Part shown: positions 56,171 to 64,000 of the stretch, piece by piece | Layout of the letters: each line of letters starts with the position of its first letter | Numbering within the stretch: the first letter of the stretch is position 1 | NCBI GenBank assembly: GCA_907164885.2 | Contig: OU015501.1 | Location: forward strand, 25,987,083 to 26,051,082 | DNA length: 64,000 nucleotides | Direction: 5' to 3' | Source: Dolomedes plantarius | Taxonomy: Eukaryota; Arthropoda; Arachnida; Araneae; Dolomedidae | Notes under the pieces: model-generated | Told to the model about the DNA's origin: nothing | The model's input: the letters and a program-made list of their open reading frames with translations, nothing else | Database searches by the model: none | Translations under genes and position numbers: made by a program

Positions 56171-57507
56171 TTTGGTAATGATGTGTGGGGTATAATTTGT
56201 GTATTAGTACATTATTTACTACTCTAGCCGTCATGTTTTGACGGGTACCGACTAGTAATTCTTTATTCAGCTGAAAGTTATGGGGAAAAGTTATTTTTGG
56301 CAGAAAGACAAGGAGGAAATATAAACCGCTAATTTATGCAGCACTCAACTTTTAGAAATATGTTCAATGGCTTAAAAAGAGAGAACATACCTAATTTTTA
56401 TTACAACTCTCACATATTTCCTTGTAAAAAATGACCTTTTGCTACACTTTTGAGCGGATATTTAAGTTCTCTGTTTTTTAACAAGAGTCTTCAACCCGTT
56501 TTTCTCTTGATTTTGATCTCTCCCCAATTAGGTAGCGAACAAACGTCTAACGGGATTTATTCTTGTTACGGGAAAACCCGCTTGTTTCCTAGATATCATG
56601 AGAAAAAACACTTGCGAAGGGGGACAGATCATTTGCCAACTTTAGAAGAAAAGGCCGTGAGGTTACACAGAGGATGAAAAAATGCTGGGGAAAAAAACGG
56701 TGAAAATCTGTAAGACTATCATGTCGTAAAAAAAAGCAATATTCTACACGAAAGAACTTGGATGAAAAGTTACCGAGAAACAAAATTAAGAATTGCTGCA
56801 GTAAAAAAGACCTATTGTTAGATGTACATTTTCCAATCCGATATTTTTTATCAATATACGTAAATATATGAACCCAGAAACAGAAACGTTAAATTTAAAG
56901 AGAAAAATGTGTAAATAGTTTTTGAAAATAAAAATTTATTTGATGAAATACATTTTATAAGTAACTATGGATATCAAATACGCCGATAAACGTTATATTT
57001 AAAACCGTCATATGTTGATAATTAATAAAAATTTATTAGAATATTCTTCTGACTTGAAGTTTGTATTTGCATTTTTACAAATTTTTTTAATGGATAAACT
57101 GTGTTGCTTTAATGAGACTAAAAAAAGCAGATACCTAACATGTAGAAATATTATCTTGGAATCACTTGGAATGTGGGTTTAAAAAGTGTGTTAGACATTG
57201 AACGTATAGATACAGATTAGGTTTCGCCAAAATTTTTCGTATGTGAGGAAAGTTTTTCCAATTTTTCTGTTCTACTTTTTAGTGTTTTGTACTTCAAGTA
57301 CGATTTCTTTAATATTCAGAGATAAATAAATGAGAATATAAAATTCCTAGACTTCAATATTTTCATGTTAAAAAAAAACAGGTCTAGAGGGGCAATCATA
57401 TGCCTGTCTCTCAAACATTCCTCACAAAACACGGTCACATTAAAATTTGTAACTTAATATACAAGTATACCATCTGATGTCAGTTTTATACTTTTAATAC
57501 TTTCTTT
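56171..57507. other. AT-rich intergenic, no gene seen
   Basis: Open frames near 56450-56677 and 56783-56589 overlap antisense, have no family features and are not called. Confidence 0.5.
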
Positions 57508-57862
57508 ATGAGGCGCGGTGGCCACGGTTGGCAAAGGCGTCGAGCCAGATGATATGAAGGTTGCGGGTTCGAGGCCGGTCGCTGACAAAAATCCCCGCCG
57601 TGTTCACTAACGGTGGCAGGGGTTCGTAAAATAGGGCGTGGCTGCAATGTCCTCCAAGTTCTCAAATTTTACCTCTGGAGGTGCGGTCAAGTGTTCCGGT
57701 CTTGTCACTTGACTCGTTCAAAATTACGGTGACCGGCCCATAGAGGGTATAATGCTAGTCCGCTATATTGTGCTCCCAGAAAAGTGGCCAGCAAACCGCG
57801 GTGTCATACCGAACAGTAAGGATAATGTCTAAGTAACCGTCCTGCCGCATTGGAGAAGAAGA
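57508..57862 (+). mobile_element. tRNA-derived SINE (third family, about 350 bp)
   Basis: The head GGCGCGGTGGCCACGGTTGG (A-box region) and GCGGGTTCGAGGCC (B-box, about 57567-57580) has tRNA spacing. A GC-richer body follows, ending near 'ggagaagaagatatt'. It stands out from its very AT-rich surroundings. No other copy in the window. Confidence 0.7.
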
Positions 57863-59416
57863 TATTACTGTAATTGTCAAATGCTTATTTACTCTCTATA
57901 AAGAAGCTTTTAAGAAGACATTTTAATTGTTTCTTTATTAAAGGATAAGGAAATATGTTTAATATGATTTAGACGATAGCCATTTAAGACGGTTTCATTG
58001 ACAATTTAATTGCACCTTTTGTACCTCGGGGTTTGGCCAGCTGCGAAGGAGCAGACTGTATCTGTTGCTCAAGATATATTCTATTCCTCCATTTTTTGAA
58101 GGATTGTCCAGTGCAAAGTGTTTATTTTAAAGATCATGTCTTTCATAAACAATCTTTAGTTTAGTTCTAATGTCAGCACTGTTGATAAAGGGATGTTTTC
58201 ATTAAACTTTATTTTACTTGTAATCCTTTGTAGTTCATTAGTAATCACTCGTAATCTTCAGTGTTCCATCAGTTGCCGGTATCTGTGGTATTGACGATGA
58301 TCAATTTCCTCAGTATAAAAAATCCGAAAAGTTTTCACATGATCTTTTCACTGTATTTCCATTTTTCTTTGTCATACATAGCAGAGAGATACATAATATG
58401 AAAGTTTGTTTGCATTAAACCTTATGTTTGAATAGTATAATACGTAGATAATTGAGAGAAACTCTAATTCCAAAAGACTGGGTGAAGAAACTTCCACTCT
58501 TGTGATTTTCAAAGAAAGTAAAATTAATACCTATCAAATTAACTTCAGTCTCAATAACAACTATGTGAATAATGCAAGCTTACTCTTCATGTTTTAGATT
58601 TGGCATGAAAAAGAGTACTACATTGTATAACTCTTTACCTTTTACTTATCTAAGTTACAGTGGAATTAACCTTTTTTCTATTAATGCCTTTAGTCTTTTG
58701 GTGACGATTTCCAGTTTGCTTCTTTCTTTTGCCTCTAGTTTCAGACATATTTTTAATAGTTTCTTGGTATAAAAAGTTGAGATAGGGAGGAAGAATATTG
58801 TCTCGCACCGTTCGCCCCAATATTTAATTTTCTAATATGTGGTCACCGCCACATTACAGTAGGAAATTATCGAGGTGTTTCTCTTCATGGTTCAAAATTC
58901 CAGAAAATGTGTGATTTTTAGACAAGACATTCAGCTAGTTTTAGGCTTTAAATTCCTTTTGTTAAAAATAAAGTGTTTCACAGATTGTGACATGGCGCTT
59001 AAAACATCCTTGAATCTATCTGGAAGAAAAATATCCTGCATTAATGCGATGAAAAAAAATATTTACCACAATTCGGTTTTATTAGATTTTGCCTTTATAC
59101 ATTATTTTATTTGCAGTCGTTTGGTAATTTATATCTGTTATTACATAAACATAGTGAACTGAGATCTGAACAATCTTTTTCTAATATTAGCATCTGTTTT
59201 GGCTTCTAATACATAAATTTTGAATTCTGGTTTTCGAGTTAAAATTTATTCACCATTTATACCGATCATTTTGCGATACAGAAATTCGGAGATATAGAAC
59301 AGTGAGTCAACTATCAACATTTTAATGAGCTATTTTCTGTTTATTTTTAAAATATTTTTAATGCGATATATTTAAAAAGTTAAATCCTCCAATTAGTAGA
59401 AAAATGAACTCATGGT
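57863..59416. other. AT-rich intergenic, no gene seen
   Basis: Two plus-strand open frames (58572-58772, 58875-59162) are hydrophobic, without conserved motifs or splice context. Not called. Confidence 0.5.
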
Positions 59417-59420
59417 TTAA

Positions 59421-61103
59421 CCCTCCGTTAGGCGCGTGGACTACAATCGTAGACCAGGTATATTTTAAGTAACATAATTTCCTAATAGATAGCGCCCTCA
59501 CGCACTGGCTTCTCAGTAGATTTTCGAAATGTATTGTTTTACGCAACTAGTATCGTTTCGTTTCTCAACGGGTGCGTACGCGTGGTTTATTCAGTTGGTC
59601 TACGCTTGTAGACCCCGCGCCTGATTACGTTACGTTTTTATCAAGATTGAATTTTTGTTTCTTCGCGTTTTATACCATATAATGTGAGATGATTGACGTT
59701 TTTTACATATGTGAGTGTTAATTTTTTTTTCTCATATTAAAGGAAAGCATGTCGCAGCCAAAAAGATGCCGTATTGAAAAGTCGAGAGATACGAAACCAG
59801 CTAAGTACGGACTAAAAATATTCGCGTTGGTTGATGCAAAGACTGCATATATGTGCAGTCTTGAACCATACGTTGGAAAACAACCCGAAGGGTCATACAA
59901 TTTCAAGAATACTGCCCAAGATATTGTTCTCCGGCTAGTCCAGCCAATTGAAGGCACTAACCGGAATATCACAATCGATAACTGGTTTACAAGTTTTCCA
60001 CTGGTGGAAACCTTGCAAAAGGAAAAAATTGACACTAGTAAGTACCTTGAAGAAGAACAAACGGAAGATACCTCCCGAATTTAAAAAAAAAAAAAAAAAA
60101 CAAGCAAAGAGAACAGTTCTCTTTTTGGATTTCAGCACGAATGCACTTTGGTGTCTTATTGTCCAAAGAATAATAAAATTGTATTAATTGCATTAAGTAT
60201 GCACCATGACGATGCTATTGATCCAGAAATGAAAGAAATGACAAAAACAGAAATGGTAACCTTCTACAATAGAAAAAAAACCTTACTTGGTCAAATGTGC
60301 CAAAGCTATAATGTTGCAAGGAATTCTAGATGATGGGCGATGGTGATTTTCTACGATTTATTGAACATCTCTGCAATAACCGCATTTTGTGTATACAAGG
60401 TAAATAACTCTGAGAAAACAGCTAAAAGGCGAAAAATTATTGAAGCTTTTGCGTGGGAATTAATTTGGCTACAAATAGAATTTAGATCTACAGTAAAATA
60501 ATTACCTGTGGAACTTAGAAGACGTGCAAGTATTCTCTTAGATCTTCCAAAAGTTCAGCAACATACGGAAAAACCTAACCGGGAAAATTATGTCGGACGT
60601 TGTAGCATATGCCCAAGAAGTCTAAATAAATCTTCCAGACGAGATTGCTTCAAATGTCACCAGTTTGCATATAAAGAACACAAGGCTGAGATCTGTGTAT
60701 TGTGCTTGAATAACTGAAATTCCAAAACCTTGTGCAATGGCCCAGAATACTCTATTTTGTTAAATACAAAAGATATTTGTAAGCATTATCTGTTTATATA
60801 AATTTAGTACTGAAAAATTTAATTTTTTTTACTTTTGTTGTTTTTATTTTAGCTTTGCTTTGTATGTCAAATACTCATTAAAAAATAAGAACAATTTTTT
60901 ATTGTTCCTAACAACTGCTAGATACGTAATTAAATTTTCTTAAATTATATTATTACTGCTTAAAATACTTAAAAGAAAGGAATGCAACAGTTTTTATTGA
61001 AGAATTTATCTTTTTGTTAATTTTAAACAGTAATAAATATTGGTCTACAAATGTAGACCACGCGCCTAAACATGTTAGTAAATGTCACGCGCCTAACGGT
61101 GGG
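59421..61103 (+). mobile_element. piggyBac element with TTAA target duplications
   Basis: TTAA at 59417-59420 and 61104-61107. The terminal repeats read CCCTCCGTTAGGCGCG and, inverted right, CCCACCGTTAGGCGCG. A subterminal palindromic motif TGGTCTAC..(A/T)TGTAGACC next to CGCGCC occurs at 59596-59621 and 61041-61066, and in slightly altered form at the left end (59433-59457). It encodes the C-terminal half of a piggyBac transposase. At 1.68 kb it is shorter than autonomous copies. Confidence 0.95.
59749..60717 (+). pseudogene. piggyBac transposase, N-terminally deleted and frameshifted
   Basis: The ATG at 59749 leads into KPAKYGLKIFALVDAKTAYM, YVGKQPEGSYNF and ITIDNWFTSFPLV, the DDE_Tnp_1_7 core with a catalytic Asp in DNW. 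After frameshifts near 60035, near the 18-A run at 60084-60101 and near 60130 it continues with STLKKNKRKIPPEF, ALSMHHDDAID and QMCQSYNVAR. The segment that should hold the third catalytic Asp before QMC is altered (KKTLLGQMC). A stop follows at 60331. The C-terminal Cys-rich finger (RCSICPRSL, DCFKCHQF, ICVLCLNN; 60598-60714) is preserved. Half the protein upstream is absent. Inactive. Confidence 0.92.
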
Positions 61104-61247
61104 TTAAAGGTGACTCTGACAAATAAAGGTTTCCGAAGTAGACCACTGAAAGAATACTAGCTCGTACTTGTTGAAGTGGTGCGGCTGTTTACAGCGTAGT
61201 CAAAATACGAGGGCTAATTTAACATTCGGGTGATATTTTATTCGTAA

Positions 61248-61319
61248 CTAGCTTAATATCCGTGCTTCACTACGGAGTACATTCAAATTAAATACAACGT
61301 TCAATGTATGCAATTAATA

Positions 61320-61361
<42 letters not shown>

Positions 61362-61968
61362 CGCAACGGATATTTTTAAAGACAAAATAATGTAGAAGAA
61401 AATACTGAAATTAAATCTATTAGAACATACTAAAGAATATAGTACAGTTTGAGGAAAATTTATTTTACTGTATTTTAATATTTTTTTAATAATGTCCAAT
61501 CGTCTGCCGCATTAGAAAGAATTTTTTTTTCAATTTATTTCATTGTTATGCACGTGTTGCAAAATTAATTTAAAGTATCACAAAAAGAAAGGAAACCATG
61601 TGATCATCATTTAAAGAACAAAATTCTAAAAATTAATCTTTAAAAAATCACCAAAAATTAGAAAATAGAGGTACAGATTCGAAAACGATTTCATTTTGAA
61701 GGAATTTTTATGATCTTTCTTGTGATATAAATTTTATAATCCTCAGATTATTATTTAAATGCAAACTTAAAAAAAGCTACAAAAACTGCTGAAAAATTTA
61801 ATTTTAAAAATCTAAGAAGAATTTTTCAAAAATCTTTCTTAGTGCACCACTACACTATAAGAAGAATCGCCATGCAAAAGTTCATCCCTTTAGGTCTAGC
61901 AGTTTGGTCTGTGCGTTATCTGTCAGTCAGTCAGTCAGTCAGTTACGGAACTGTTTTATATATATAGA
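61248..61968 (-). mobile_element. Non-autonomous Helitron with clean A/T insertion site
   Basis: On the minus strand it starts TCTATATATATAAAACAGTT after an A and ends with a subterminal hairpin region CCGTAGTGAAGCACGG, then ATATTAAG and CTAG, followed by T. Length 721 bp. The first 400 bp match the copy at 731-1172. Internal microsatellites are (TA)n at 61323-61356 and (CAGT)n at about 61923-61943. No ORF of note. Confidence 0.9.
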
Positions 61969-62232
61969 TAAGGCAAAAAGATACACATTGGGGAATCCGT
62001 ACTCTGCATTTGCTTTAGAATATAAGATACTGAATTAGGTCTTTTCTTTCTTTGCAAAAGTATCTTAAAGTAATGTTCAATGGTCATTTTCTCGAAAAGA
62101 ATAACGACAGCATCACTTTAAAATGGTTGTCCCAATCAAAGGGCAAGCAACAACGTTAAACTCCCTACTTGTGAAAATCTCTTAGTTCGAGGAACATTTT
62201 CATTGGGAAGAAATGAAAGTTTTTTTAAAATA

Positions 62233-62861
62233 CATTGTGTTCGAAAAATAATAGTGGGGTTTTAAATGGTTATAGCTTCGGAACAAAGCACTTTAGAGAC
62301 ATGAAGTATACGTCAAATTGAAGAGAAAATCTCCAAGTTTCTTACTTGTTCAGAAGACTTCGATGTGGGCTCCCTTAATTGCCCTGCAGACGTAAAGGTG
62401 ATATTCAGTCTCTTCCCATACACGGCAGAGAACATATGGTGTGATAGACGAAATAGCTTCAGTGATCATTTCTTTTAAATCGTCCAGATTTTGGACATGA
62501 ATGGAATACAGTTGTGTGATTACATCCCCCAAAAATAGAAATCCATGGGGACAAGGTCTGGAAACGGAGGGGGCTAGGCAATCCACCCTTCTTGTCCGAC
62601 CCATCACTGAAGAAATGTTTCGTTAAGAAGTTCCCGTAGGATTGTGGCAAAATGTGTAGGAGCTCCTTCAAACTGGAAAATGGTATTATCCGGAATTTTT
62701 CGGTGCTAGTCCAAGGGGTCTGTCGGATTCTGCACGTAATCTTTCGCACACATAAACTTGGAGTGTTTCTCTTTCATTTAACGTATAACTCATGTCTGCA
62801 ACATGATTTGTTGCATAGCTATAATCATTTGAAACCCCACTATTATTTTATGGACACACTG
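62233..62861 (-). mobile_element. Deleted mariner-type element with TA duplications
   Basis: TA at 62231-62232 and 62862-62863. The ends are inverted repeats reading CATTGTGTTCGAAAAATAAT and, inverted right, CAGTGTGTCCATAAAATAAT, then AGTGGGGTTT and TTATAGC. Length is 629 bp; it holds only the C-terminal third of a transposase. Confidence 0.9.
62350..62680 (-). pseudogene. C-terminal part of a mariner-like transposase (DD41D-like)
   Basis: The minus-strand reading starts with FQFEGAPTHFATILRELLNE, where the family has Gln-Asp and this copy has Phe-Glu, so the second catalytic acid is Glu. Two stops fall in the stretch (after FLQ and after GWIA). Then PDLVPMDFYFWG carries the third acid as Asp. 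I count 41 residues between the two. The C-terminus (ISSITPYVLCRVWEE, YHLYVCRAIKGAHIE) is typical of the DUF4817-type arthropod transposases. The N-terminal HTH and first Asp are gone. Confidence 0.8.
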
Positions 62862-62863
62862 TA

Positions 62864-63308
62864 TAGTGGATCTGTTATTTCAAATCACACATAGCAGTGG
62901 TAAATATAAGTAAAGGAAGTTAAATACAAAAATTTTTCGGGTTGTTTGAAAGTACAATGAAAGTGGTCGGAAAATAAAAATTCGATAGTAACGTTAGAAT
63001 AAAATCTAAGGAAGACCGTCATAGGGAAAAGCATTTTATCAACATTACACATATAATCTATCAACTATTAACGGCACGCCATTCTATTAACCCTCAAACC
63101 TTGAACTCGCAGCATCAGCTATTAGTTGTCTCATGTAATTTTTATTCACATACGATGGCACAAAATAACTGTAATTGAAGGAATGGAGAAATATAACTGA
63201 ATAAACGACATAAATGGAGAAATTTAATGAAGAAAGTTTCTCCAAAACTAATTTTTAATAAGGATTTTTTTCAGAAGTAGAACAGTATATATAATCCCAT
63301 CCCGTGAC
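62864..63308. other. Intergenic, no gene seen
   Basis: AT-rich spacer before the Mutator-like relic. Nothing supported. Confidence 0.5.
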
Positions 63309-64000
63309 CTAATCAAGGAAAAAGATTGAAGTTTGCGTTTTTAGACATATCAAAGCATGCACATTACGAGTACGCCGTATCTCTGCGTAGGCATAACCCG
63401 TTAAAACATCAATCACACAGCTTATTCCTATCAGAGACGTATGCCCATTAGTAAGCCATGTGCCGTCAAATGAGACAGCTATGTCACAAACATCGTGTTC
63501 TGAAAGCATGGAATTATTTGCATTTTTTACTTCTTTATGTACACTTGCTAAAGTATTTTTCATGGCAACTAATTGTGCGTCATATAATTTCTTTGTACAC
63601 CTTGCATATGTTGACTAAGAAAATGAATCAATATTCATTATCATGCAGAACTTTTCTATGGCAGAGTACCCCTTACCAATATGAGAAAAGGTATGAGTAA
63701 TTCGAAGATTAATATTAGGATAATTGTTTTTTGTATTAACAGAAGTATTTATTGAAGAAGTTTCTTCATTGCAGATATGGCAAGACAGTTTTAAATTGGT
63801 TGAAAAACCAATTTTGCCACTAGAGCTCAAAACCAAACTTTGATTTTCACATGTTTGGCATTTTACTGTTGCAAACAATTTCTGAAGATTTTCAAAGTCA
63901 ACAATAATATATTCAGTTTTAATATCACTATCATAATTAGGAATAAATGAAAGATTATTTACTCTGGTTGAATTCATAACATCAGCTAAATCAGCTGTAA
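63309..64000 (-). pseudogene. Mutator-like transposase domain, partial, one nonsense codon
   Basis: On the minus strand the frame is open from the window edge through 63615. It includes a zinc-ribbon-like CQTCENQS, then LKLSCHICNEE, and NINLRITHTFSHIGKGYSAI. A single in-frame TAG (63617-63615) interrupts it, and the same frame continues with STYARCTKKLYDAQ and DIAVSFDGTWLTNGHTSLIG to about 63370. The block with FDGTW..GHTS and SC.ID...G is characteristic of the Mutator-like transposase domain common in arthropod genomes; its Asp is likely catalytic. The N-terminus lies outside the window. Probably inactive unless the stop is an error. Confidence 0.8.

Overview
The window looks like euchromatic or intergenic DNA of a large, AT-rich arthropod genome, most probably a spider or related arachnid. 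Pointers are the low coding density, tRNA-derived SINEs, Tc1/mariner elements of several catalytic spacings, DUF4817-type transposons, Helitrons with A/T insertion sites, piggyBac, hAT, Tigger and Mutator relics, and Ty3/Gypsy-like retrotransposons. The species assignment is inference. I see no complete host gene. One short stretch (about 21975-22148) could be the last exon of an unknown gene.

Layout. 1-5975: AT-rich DNA with a Helitron 5-prime part, microsatellites, two SINE copies and a duplicated segment. 5976-10288: a nest in which a Tigger/pogo relic abuts a hAT transposase relic, and the hAT relic is split by an 820 bp Tc1/mariner-type element keeping only an N-terminal DNA-binding domain between 233 bp inverted repeats. 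11481-12698 and 19657-21168: two decayed Tc1 elements. 13108-15570: a SINE and a block of shuffled direct repeats containing a 52 bp perfect palindrome. 22119-22800: a two-copy tandem duplication. 23350-23769: a MITE flanked by TTAA. 24461-25472: a Helitron with the end of its helicase gene.

29132-37320 is one old TATC/TA microsatellite that has been colonised again and again: a deleted mariner, an 804 bp solo LTR, a 4.3 kb long-TIR transposon of uncertain superfamily (itself carrying a 1082 bp solo LTR inside its gene), a Tc1 element with an uninterrupted transposase ORF whose first catalytic Asp is Tyr, a hAT MITE and a mariner-type MITE.

42846-48407 is the main item: a nearly complete Ty3/Gypsy-type retrotransposon with LTRs 3/327 different. 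Each LTR carries a tRNA-like pol III A/B-box unit followed, upstream of a TATA box and an arthropod initiator, by two arrays matching heat-shock elements. It has landed in or next to a Helitron remnant. A second, older gag/protease remnant lies at 51314-54585. 55796-64000 holds a duplicated repeat unit, a SINE, a piggyBac relic (59421-61103), a small Helitron with perfect ends (61248-61968), a C-terminal-only mariner-type relic (62233-62861) and a Mutator-like transposase relic running off the right edge.

The elements interact mainly by nesting, which gives a relative chronology. None of the autonomous elements is fully intact as assembled. The many one-base frameshifts in the young retrotransposon suggest that assembly indel errors add to real decay.
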